Source: Kudoa neothunni
Lineage: Eukaryota; Cnidaria
NCBI GenBank assembly: GCA_964304625.1
Contig: OZ199838.1
Span: 15,934,001 to 15,998,000 of the forward strand
DNA length: 64,000 nt
Reading direction: 5' to 3'
The notes below the pieces were generated by a model. It saw only the letters and a list, made by a program, of their open reading frames with translations. It ran no database searches and had not been told where the DNA came from. Each line of letters starts with the position of its first letter. Position 1 is the first letter of the stretch. The position numbers and the translations under genes were made by a program. Below, piece by piece: positions 61,001-64,000 of this stretch.

Positions 61001-62576
61001 TAGGAATAATCAAGGAGAGATCAATTTTATAGTCGTTACACGATTTATAGCCATCATGCGATAACGATCCATACGAGTCGTATGTTCCAGCGTTATTGTA
61101 ACCATCCAACAACGTGTCAACCCTCACCAATGTGTACACACAACTGATTGGATAATCTTCAGGAATGTTAGACCAAATTCTCATTGTATTTTCTTCGATA
61201 ACATAATGAACATCAAATAATGTTGAGTTCCATTCGGAAGTTATTTCCCAGTGTGAGTTTTCATTTGACAAAAGCAGTTTATACGATTTAAGGAATCCTC
61301 TTTCGAAAATGATCATATTCTCGGTGAACAATCCAACACATCCACTTTTATTTTTTATTTTGCAAATGAATCTACGTATCAGTTTGTTGTCGGATAACTC
61401 ATCCAACACATATTCTATTTGCTTCAAGGATGTGTCACTATTTAAAATAATTTTAAAACGATGGAATTCTTCCATCACTTCAAAAAACCTCTTTACATTT
61501 TCTATAAAATGAATTATTACATATAAAACACAAAATATTTTATACTAATTTTTGTATAACGCAATATTTTAGTTTTGTAATGTTTGTTTTCCAATTTCAA
61601 CTTAAGGAATTCTCCATGAGGCGCTCTACATGTAAATTTTATTCTTCCATCATTTAGTGATTCTTTAGGGCATAAAGTTTCTTCCGTAGTCATAAAATAT
61701 TGTTTTGGATGAATGAAGTAATTCTCAACCATATATAGGTCATTTTGTTGAATATTTAGGTCACTCAAAATTATATTAAATTGTTGTGTGGGTTTTACAT
61801 TAAACACATAAGGGCTCCTCCTGAATTGATTGGCTAAAGAATGTTATTAATCATACAAGAAGATTAAGTATCACTTTTTATAATTAAATCGATTGGATAA
61901 ATCATATGCTTTATTTGGATGGCTAAATGGACTTCAACGGCATTTGTTGGAATTTCGTATGATGGTTGGTCACAATAGTTATAAATTGATTCAGATTTAG
62001 TTTCAATGGTTGATTCATAAACAATTTTATTGATAGAAATGTGACAAATATATTTTTTATGGTGAAATATACCACTTTTGAAAACTATTTTCGAGTCTTC
62101 ATTAATTATATAATCAATAGCATTATTTTCCGGCTCTAAGTTTTTATAATTTTCATTTCGACGTAATTTACGAAACTAAACTCACGTCGATATATTTTCA
62201 ACGCTTCTTTTTGTTGACAAATCTCCGTATCGATAAACAAAAAATACGACGACAACCTATTCACGCCATAAATCGACATGTTACATGTATTTTCACTGTC
62301 ACATTTGATTAGACTTTTCCTAGATACACGAATGTTGGTTTCTTCTAATGAATCAACCAACTTCCAACCAGTCTCAATGTAAGTTGATGGATGTGTAAGC
62401 TCCAACCACACATCTAACACGTTTAAGCTAGGTCTATACGTATAATGAATATTGCAGTCTTCAGCATGTATATCTGCAGAAAAATTAGTAAATACTCAAC
62501 AAATATTTTTAATTTGACTAGAAATGTTACCATTAAAAAAAAAATTTAAAATGGTTACTAGCCTTAACAATAACAT
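22659..62576 (-). CDS. Giant adhesion-type GPCR, 41-exon model, about 3,630 residues
   Basis: A cell-surface receptor of the adhesion (B2) class. From the N terminus: signal peptide, about 31 modules of 86-98 residues with a beta-sandwich look and usually a Cys-x(3-9)-Cys pair, a GAIN-like region, a GPS motif (CTCNHTTSYAIIFD), seven membrane helices and a Ser/Thr-rich tail. Exons were placed from GT/AG sites and reading phase: 46, 288, 261, 288, 825, 291, 258, 121, 107, 282, 299, 292, 294, 288, 291, 273, 276, 285, 258, 279, 279, 295, 294, ten repeat cassettes (nine of 279, one of 282), 74, 58, 49, 419, 238, 260, 88, 448 nt. The sum is 10,897, one more than a multiple of three, the extra base lying in the exon at 43806-44100. 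Introns between modules are mostly phase 1. I am sure of the 7TM end and of most exons; that all belong to one transcript is inferred from strand, phase and order. Confidence 0.8.
23142..23229 (-). CDS. Receptor exon: TM4 and start of ECL2
   Basis: 88 nt, phase 1 in, phase 2 out. It reads VIPVATVLFCCKFCRKYYV then KDKKYMFIPD. The next intron (23107-23141) is only 35 nt. The hydrophobic part is short for a helix and is extended by ITFTIM from the previous exon. Confidence 0.8.
23272..23531 (-). CDS. Receptor exon: TM2, TM3, start of TM4
   Basis: 260 nt, phase 2 in, phase 1 out. TM2 is QLWMCASLFMFHLSFILGNI; TM3 begins CFHVAVFLHYALMSQYFSLL, which matches the family block C-x-x-VA-x-x-LHY-x-x-L-x-x-F. 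The Cys before TM3 can pair with the one in ECL2. Confidence 0.92.
23584..23821 (-). CDS. Receptor exon: GPS motif and TM1
   Basis: 238 nt. It reads DKKLSWETSYCYILREV, then CTCNHTTSYAIIFD. This is the GPS layout: Trp, Cys, then C-x-C-x-H-x-(T) before a hydrophobic strand, which caps the GAIN domain and is where the receptor cleaves itself. The family form is usually H-L-T; here it is H-T-T, so the His and the Thr nucleophile are kept. TM1 is ISLTLTTISLFFLVVTIVCI. Confidence 0.95.
23910..24328 (-). CDS. Receptor exon: GAIN-like region
   Basis: 419 nt, phase 2 in, phase 1 out; it joins KV to DKKLSW in the GPS exon. The sequence has alternating short strands (KIVLAVTKNKETNITVQK, VIVVKISNSLTKKLNITYSQ) preceding the GPS, as expected of GAIN subdomain B. 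The Ser/Asp/Glu-rich start (about residues 1-90) would be a linker. Assigned by position, not by sequence match. Confidence 0.8.
24371..24650 (-). CDS. Receptor: three short linker exons
   Basis: Exons 24577-24650 (NWEAILIDTEELEAKLESKS...), 24497-24554 (DNDNVLDLEYRVIYKSLGY) and 24371-24419 (SNDIPKNQTNIEEND). Phases run 1-0, 0-1, 1-2, joining the last cassette to the GAIN exon. Introns are small except for 24651-25440, which holds nothing I recognise. The donor after 24497 is GTTGTA, a weak site, so this stretch is the least certain part of the 3' half. Confidence 0.55.
25441..25719 (-). CDS. Receptor repeat cassette 10 (nearest the membrane)
   Basis: 279 nt, phase 1-1. It starts DRSTFQIEYTYDNDNVINIK and ends LQLTGVKKLTIEG. 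Framework residues: LKWSL, L-S-C-x4-C, QSKSYQF. It is very close to cassette 9; they share HQNMVKNSNEEFEKLSCEKK. Confidence 0.9.
26074..26352 (-). CDS. Receptor repeat cassette 9
   Basis: 279 nt, phase 1-1, starting RSTFKIEYTYDEDDVINI and ending LQLNGVKKLKIDG. Nearly identical to cassette 10 in the middle (HQNMVKNSNEEFEKLSCEKK), so this is a recent duplication. The intron 25720-26073 between them belongs to the repeated unit. Confidence 0.9.
26353..28599. other. Intron of the receptor gene, unannotated part
   Basis: The first 250 bases repeat the intron sequence of the other cassettes (GAGTGT...TTCGCTCATCA). A 75-residue minus-strand frame at 27130-27357 with a hydrophobic start (LRWILACLILVISWALIIAP) has no ATG and is not called. 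The rest shows nothing. Confidence 0.4.
28600..30650 (-). mobile_element. hAT transposase remnant (ZNF862/KIAA1586-like) in a receptor intron
   Basis: On the minus strand, in order: zinc-finger part STYCKCCKSVL (about 30540), NIPFSCVDHFLLMIKIAENL (about 30360), DESTDISVTQVLEVVVRYFD, DALLDIIVVEDGKALGLFG, a sequence gap, VMGCVCHSIALCASNAVKLL, SHKIPKLAQTIWLSHENVI (about 29660), IDPADINHHKPTTEIYFGG (about 29300), KRGYLRFLVELCNQIRIQF, DDEWRCYRL (about 29020), ELKEIKDGLENSKFSILSYL-type block. This is the standard order of the family. Several breaks; inactive. Confidence 0.85.
29864..30063. other. Assembly gap, 200 N
   Basis: Exactly 200 N, probably a fixed-size scaffold gap. The hAT frame continues on both sides, so the true missing length may be about the missing transposase part. 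Confidence 0.98.
30651..31195. other. Receptor intron, no further feature
   Basis: A short GC-richer patch near 31000-31085 (CCCCAAGCGTTGGCAGCCCT) looks like the edge of a transposon, perhaps the hAT above. Otherwise nothing. Confidence 0.35.
31196..31477 (-). CDS. Receptor repeat cassette 8
   Basis: 282 nt, phase 1-1; the only cassette with one extra codon (in the acidic patch after YTY). It reads LKWSLYDADGKPMKSLND, LTCVEKLCQLKT, SKSHQFAFESLQLNGVKKL. It sits isolated, because transposons expanded the introns on both sides. Confidence 0.9.
31478..32254. other. Receptor intron with a plus-strand frame of unclear origin
   Basis: At 31732-31971 a plus-strand frame opens with an ATG (MACAQAGKKILDSLQKVEII). 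It has an acceptor-like AACAG upstream. No family is recognised and no partner exon was found. Confidence 0.25.
32255..33535 (+). repeat. 1.2 kb dispersed repeat, copy b
   Basis: Same orientation and order as 16536-17790, with scattered substitutions and a 40-bp difference near the right end. It lies in a receptor intron, so the family transposes or duplicates independently of the piggyBac-like element around copy a. Confidence 0.8.
33743..34021 (-). CDS. Receptor repeat cassette 7
   Basis: 279 nt, phase 1-1, starting RSTFKINYTYDDKDIININF. The middle is the most diverged of the array (LKWYLRDFQDKIVQSSDEKL, LSCESKICQLKT) and the end has LLLIGKKELKIEG in place of LQLNGVKEL. Confidence 0.9.
34377..34655 (-). 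CDS. Receptor repeat cassette 6
   Basis: 279 nt, phase 1-1: STFEMEYTYGDNDVINIKF, LKWSLNDAGEILATSLND, LPCVDKFCNVKT, LQLNGVKELKIEG. Its upstream intron resembles the one upstream of cassette 2, marking a block duplication. Confidence 0.9.
34656..37379. other. Large receptor intron, first part
   Basis: The first 340 bases match the intron next to cassette 2. Two piggyBac-like ends lie at 34972 (TTAAACCTCCCAGGACGGAT) and 35196 (TTAACCCTCTTACCCACGTT then GATGGGTCAAAATGACCC). A B-box-like GGTTCGAACCC occurs near 36795. No gene. Confidence 0.4.
37380..37449 (-). mobile_element. hAT-type terminal remnant
   Basis: Read on the minus strand the sequence begins CAGGGATGGGCAACCTACGG and continues GCCGCGAGAGG. 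This is a common hAT terminus (CAGGG-TGGGCAACCT with a GGCCCGC motif). No matching other end was found, so it is truncated. Confidence 0.5.
37605..38749 (+). mobile_element. hAT element, internally deleted
   Basis: Inverted ends: CAGTGTCACCAACCGTGTCC at the left and CAGCGCTGCCAACCCAAATC as reverse complement of the right. Near 38470 the plus strand reads NAFSERAFSLLKLSKKSE, the hAT C-terminal dimerisation block (family form SER-x-FS-x-LK-x-IK). At 1.15 kb it is much shorter than an intact copy. No clear 8-bp target duplication. Confidence 0.65.
38750..39477. other. Receptor intron, no further feature
   Basis: The last 230 bases before cassette 5 are the intron part of the repeated unit (GAGGAAGAAATGGGCAGCAT...). 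Nothing else is recognised. Confidence 0.4.
39478..39756 (-). CDS. Receptor repeat cassette 5
   Basis: 279 nt, phase 1-1: RSTFEIEYAYDNDEVIII, LKWSLYNTQETNVKSSDE, VPCTMKVCKLRT, SSRLKGVRELTIEG. First of three cassettes spaced about 635 bp apart, the clearest tandem run. Confidence 0.9.
40116..40394 (-). CDS. Receptor repeat cassette 4
   Basis: 279 nt, phase 1-1, fully open although it has no long Met-started frame: RSAFEIKYAYDDDDVINI, LKWSLYDTERKPVTSSDE, LPCNNNLCQLKMSKIEEQ, LQLNGVKELIIEG. The donor is GTACATA rather than GTAATT as in its sisters. Confidence 0.88.
40751..41029 (-). CDS. Receptor repeat cassette 3
   Basis: 279 nt, phase 1-1: RSTFKIEYTYDADNVINI, LKWSLNEAGGELVTSSKG, LSCRNYVCQLKMSKIQEQ, LQLNGVKELKIEG. 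Closest to cassette 4 in its second half (QLKMSKI-x-EQS-x-GFRF). Confidence 0.9.
41030..42046. other. Receptor intron between cassettes 3 and 2
   Basis: The start and end carry the repeated-unit intron sequence. The middle (41300-41900) is unrelated AT-rich DNA with no exon. Confidence 0.4.
42047..42325 (-). CDS. Receptor repeat cassette 2
   Basis: 279 nt, phase 1-1, open throughout: RSTFAIEYTYDNNNDVII, LKWSLHDSEENPVESLVD, LTCIDKLCQMTTLGKLDQ, LQLKGDKKLKIQG. It mixes features of cassettes 8 (LVDQLE, LC) and 9/10 (LGKLDQ). Confidence 0.9.
43135..43413 (-). CDS. Receptor repeat cassette 1 (first of the array)
   Basis: 279 nt, phase 1-1: PSTFQIKYTYDDNNVVII, LKWYLRDTHQNMVKNSNM, VSCKNKVCEMRTLGTLDH, SSQLTGVKELTIEG. 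It shares THQNMVKNSN with cassettes 9 and 10 at the far end of the array, so sequence was exchanged or copied across it. The intron 42326-43134 holds nothing else. Confidence 0.9.
43455..43748 (-). CDS. Receptor module exon, upstream of the array
   Basis: 294 nt, phase 1-1. It reads IRNYEFSAERVDTKISIT at the start and LNCDGNVCKTMFNG at the Cys pair, the same plan as the cassettes but diverged. It ends PVFVAKG before GTATTT. Confidence 0.85.
43806..44100 (-). CDS. Receptor module exon with a single-base frameshift
   Basis: 295 nt. The first part reads DYALDHTLIDEAESK in phase with the upstream exon; the second part (IIVVLRLILTYEIIAIDWSL and onward to MKTNKIIITK) is in the other frame. One extra base near AAAAGTTTAAAA separates them. 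All 40 other exons are in frame, so this is either an assembly or sequencing error, an allele, or the one real lesion in the gene. Confidence 0.7.
44146..45758 (-). CDS. Receptor: five module exons
   Basis: Exons 45483-45758, 45142-45426, 44843-45100, 44494-44772 and 44146-44424 (276, 285, 258, 279 and 279 nt), all phase 1-1, with introns of 41-70 nt. Cys pairs: VIECHNYMCSFDYE, CKEIGAVCKNNECTF, VTCTQYVCNF; the exon at 44843 has a single Cys (KFYCTLQ). These are single-copy, diverged versions of the cassette fold. Their tight packing contrasts with the large introns on either side. Confidence 0.85.
45759..47791. other. Receptor intron, 2.0 kb
   Basis: A GC-richer patch at about 45890-46150 (with GCGAACTCC-like repeats) may be an old transposon. 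A short plus-strand frame near 47095 (GFIFMDREYL) loosely resembles a transposase but cannot be placed. No exon. Confidence 0.35.
47792..48736 (-). CDS. Receptor: three module exons
   Basis: Exons 48449-48736, 48114-48404 and 47792-48064 (288, 291, 273 nt), phase 1-1, introns 44 and 49 nt. Cys pairs: ITCENNSCNATP in the middle exon and ILCKNRKCVDTI in the third. The donors GTACGATAG and GTAAGAATT and acceptors TTTTTAG and TTATAG are good. Confidence 0.85.
48737..49683 (+). other. Receptor intron with a possible Merlin-like transposase scrap
   Basis: At 49353-49538 a plus-strand frame reads LINLLIVKKLIRIPTRCRNY then KVSKTVCDN. The spacing of basic and Cys residues recalls the N-terminal zinc-ribbon start of Merlin/IS1016-type transposases, but one expected Cys is Tyr and no DDE part follows. 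Confidence 0.25.
49684..51066. mobile_element. Unclassified DNA transposon with about 60-bp inverted repeats
   Basis: The left end (AATGGTAAAGTATGTGACTC, CAAAAAACACCATCTAAAGT) is the inverted relative of the right end near 51010-51066 (ACTGACCTTAGATGGTGTTT, TTGGAACCACATATTTAACC). The 1.38 kb between holds one minus-strand frame at 50533-50916 of 127 codons (includes RENRDNIVFKFRGNDDFFYL and RRPMTETSCLERNHIDYAFT) that I cannot assign. It has no phase-1 donor, so it is not a receptor module. Confidence 0.65.
51067..52709. other. Receptor intron, remaining part
   Basis: It contains a (TA)n run at about 52003-52030 and no exon. TTAACCCTCACACTTACTTA at 52628 resembles a piggyBac-like end. Confidence 0.4.
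52710..54175 (-). CDS. Receptor: four module exons including one phase-0 join and a 25-nt intron
   Basis: Exons 53894-54175, 53570-53868, 53060-53351 and 52710-53003 (282, 299, 292, 294 nt). Between the first two lies an intron of only 25 nt (53869-53893, GTATTTACG...TGTTTTAG). The second ends in phase 0 (EKEF then GTAAGT) and the third begins in phase 0 (DGITVTTAETD), the only phase-0 join among module exons. The third and fourth are Cys-rich (ITCEISNQCQ, DCNNGDD, ITCVCTAINGRE, FRCEPLQNEFDLDC) and look like a different, disulphide-rich module type. Confidence 0.82.
54220..54494 (-). CDS. Receptor: one module split over two exons
   Basis: Exons 54374-54494 (121 nt) and 54220-54326 (107 nt) join in phase 2. 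Together they form one module: NRDVVTGIRYQNKKIFIQN, DVMCDIRVNTTPSTE then DVMFCNDINIPNDVSTEYDF. An intron inside the domain breaks the one-exon-one-module rule. Confidence 0.8.
54495..57012. other. Receptor intron, first part
   Basis: A plus-strand frame at 54967-55182 (MKYFDPYTPITIANLIIDYF) may be a decayed transposon piece. No receptor exon was found. Confidence 0.35.
57013..57640 (+). repeat. Dispersed repeat with piggyBac-like start (partner at 63.64-64 kb)
   Basis: It starts TTAACCCTCGAAGGACCG. From about 57310 it matches the reverse complement of 63640-64000, with blocks AATAAAGAATAATGTTGAGT, TTCAATAGTTATAAGGAAAT (variant) and TTGAAATTTGACGATATCAT. Non-coding. Confidence 0.6.
57845..58575 (-). 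repeat. Dispersed repeat, copy 2 (inverted partner at 4959-5705)
   Basis: It ends in AATAACCCTGCACTA, the complement of the start of copy 1. The stretch 57634-57840 next to it (GCGCAAACCCCGGCGTAGG) is GC-richer and absent from copy 1. Confidence 0.7.
58576..60031. other. Receptor intron, last part
   Basis: Near 59641 a plus-strand frame reads NKALEWFQHLRV, which loosely recalls the CENP-B-type helix of pogo transposases. Too short to call. No exon. Confidence 0.35.
60032..60628 (-). CDS. Receptor: two N-terminal module exons
   Basis: Exons 60338-60628 (291 nt) and 60032-60289 (258 nt), phase 1-1, intron 48 nt. The first starts DDTLDASIDNSTPPVSIL, a Thr/Ser/Asp linker, then YICYKCENNCLDAL. 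The second reads ADIRVTYDFSWSANFIEISP and YVDKCHNKITTRRR. Confidence 0.82.
60677..61501 (-). CDS. Receptor: 825-nt exon with two to three fused modules
   Basis: Phase 1-1, 275 codons, three times the usual module exon. Parts: NVKRFFEVMEEFHRFKIIL; CKIKNKSGCVGLF (first Cys pair); a Gly/Tyr/Ser/Asp-rich loop LLDGYNNAGTYDSYGSLSHD followed by GYKSCNDYK; then IPLPTTTLSPTGLYLKLAIP. It is best read as neighbouring module exons whose introns were lost. It is the longest open frame in the window. Confidence 0.88.
61546..62473 (-). CDS. Receptor: first three module exons
   Basis: Exons 62186-62473, 61875-62135 and 61546-61833 (288, 261, 288 nt), phase 1-1, introns 41-50 nt. Readable: IHAEDCNIHYTYRPSLNVLD and IKCDSENTCNMSIYG (first module); KYICHISINKIVYE and YNYCDQPSYE (second); FRRSPYVFNVKPTQQFNI, TLCPKESLNDGRIKFTCRAP (third). 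Confidence 0.85.
62531..62576 (-). CDS. Receptor first exon: start codon and signal peptide
   Basis: 46 nt: MLLLRLVTILNFFFN and one extra base, then donor GTAACATTTC. The hydrophobic run right after Met suits a signal peptide and the phase-1 end fits the next exon (join gives D-IHAEDC). The intron is 57 nt. A 5' UTR exon could lie further upstream. Confidence 0.75.
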
Positions 62577-64000
62577 TGTCTTATTGAGAATAATTATCAA
62601 ATAAATCGGAGTTACTCACTGAATTGATTTACGCCGTAATTCAATTCGAAAGATAAAAAGGTAGATTTCAATGAGAATTACTAATACCTTATGATTATTT
62701 CTACTCGTACATACATCAAGATAACAGAAAAATTAAGCTAAATCTGCAGACAATGGCTAATGACACATTATTTTATAATCTCTCGTCATGACATAGCCGA
62801 GGACACAAATAAATTTTTCTGAATAAAATCGAATATTCTATATTTGTTCAATCCTAACATTAAGGACAATTTTTCCTCCGTGTAATTATAATTTGACAGT
62901 TATAGTAAATAATTGTGTATAATATTGATTAACAGACGAGCGTAGATTTTTGTATTACCTACCCATACGATGACCCAATATGCTCTCAAAGCACGTTTAC
63001 TCATTTAATTGTGATACTCTTAATTCCGTTAGAAATTATCATTGAATATAGAAGAAATGAATTAGTCGATAATACCATGTAATTTATTAGCGGTTATAGT
63101 GAGATTTGATATATATTAAAAAAACTCACAATTGAACAGATAATCAGGGATAGAGTATTTTCGTTAACCCTCTCGGGGCCATGCAGGGTCATTCGAGATC
63201 CCATTTTTGGTAAATTTTTTTTACCTTCTAAAACTTGTTATTTTAATTTTTGAGTTCATTTAATCTTAGATTAACGTGTATTGTTAAGAAATAAAATATT
63301 TCTGGAAAATTATAGTATTCTAAGGTTCAAAAATTATGTTTAATATCACGTAGCACTGATATGTTATTTAAAATTATTTTATACGGTTGTATCAAGTGTA
63401 TCTAATTAATATGATATGATAAATGATAAATAAATCTAATATATATTATCACGACCAAACTGAGGAATATTGTAATTTGTATCCTTTCTTGTTATCTGTT
63501 ATAAGATTCCGAAGATGGAATAAAATTAAGAGATTAATCCCATTTTATTTATGTCCAGATTATTGCGCATTGAAAACCTAACAGATTGCCTGATGTGCTT
63601 CAAAAATATGTTACAATATTTATTTTGTTGCACTAATTAAATTTAAATTGCAGCAACTTAAAAGTTGGTCACATTATTTCTGTGTCATGATATCGTCAAA
63701 TTTCAACGATTCCCTATTCCATAAAACAAACAGCAAACATTTATTATATAGTTTTATTTTTTTAATTTTTAATGAAGTTAAGCTAGGTAATTTCCTTATA
63801 ACTATTATAATATTAAACCGATGTTTAAAGAAATAAGCCTTGAATCATATTTATAATCTGGTTAAAAATATTGTTACTCATAATTCAAATAAATTTATCC
63901 TTATTTATGTAGACTCAACATTATTCTTTATTTCTCAAAATGTGTTGTAAACATATCTCAGTGTAAAAATCAATAATGGATTACCGAACTTAACCGGAGT
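62577..64000. other. Upstream of the receptor: repeats only
   Basis: No gene is seen. The receptor promoter must lie here but shows no obvious motif. At 63165 TTAACCCTCTCGGGGCCATG then GGGTCATTCGAGATCCC is a piggyBac-like terminus. From about 63640 the sequence is the inverted partner of the repeat at 57.3-57.6 kb and runs off the window. Confidence 0.5.

Overview
This is a window of animal nuclear DNA. It is strongly AT-rich and carries intron-containing genes with very short introns (many 35-60 nt, two of only 24-25 nt) next to long stretches of decayed DNA transposons. The animal assignment rests mainly on one very large adhesion-type G-protein-coupled receptor with a GPS motif and seven membrane spans. 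The species cannot be read from the sequence. A compact, AT-rich parasite such as a myxozoan or a dicyemid would fit, but that is inference.

Layout. (1) 1-10 kb, plus strand: the 3' six exons of one membrane-anchored protein gene (paralog A) and a complete paralog (B, 8 exons, 437 residues). They share intron positions and a C-terminal membrane span. A Tigger-type transposon remnant, a pogo-type MITE in an intron of B and an unnamed repeat lie around them. (2) 10-12.6 kb: a hAT fragment and a piggyBac-like non-autonomous element. (3) 12.9-13.9 kb, plus: GPN2, intact, with three tiny introns. (4) 14-20.4 kb: a transposon graveyard with a pogo/Tigger transposase containing a nested MITE, a piggyBac-like element holding a 1.2 kb dispersed repeat, and a BED-finger hAT transposase. 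(5) 22.66-62.58 kb, minus: one gene model of about 40 kb and 41 exons, predicted at about 3,630 residues. (6) 62.6-64 kb: only repeats and a piggyBac-like terminus.

The receptor gene is the main result. I rebuilt it exon by exon from splice sites and reading phase. A signal-peptide exon is followed by about 31 extracellular beta-sandwich-like modules, a linker, a GAIN-like region, a GPS motif, seven membrane helices and a Ser/Thr-rich tail. Almost every module exon starts and ends in phase 1, so any exon could be skipped or exchanged without loss of frame. Ten of them (25.4-43.4 kb) are recent tandem copies; nine are exactly 279 nt and one is 282 nt, and their flanking introns are copied too. 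The exon lengths sum to a multiple of three apart from one extra base in one module, which is strong internal support for the model. Transposons (hAT, piggyBac-like, an unclassified TIR element, dispersed repeats) sit in its large introns. I found no retroviral or LTR element, CRISPR array, rRNA or convincing tRNA.
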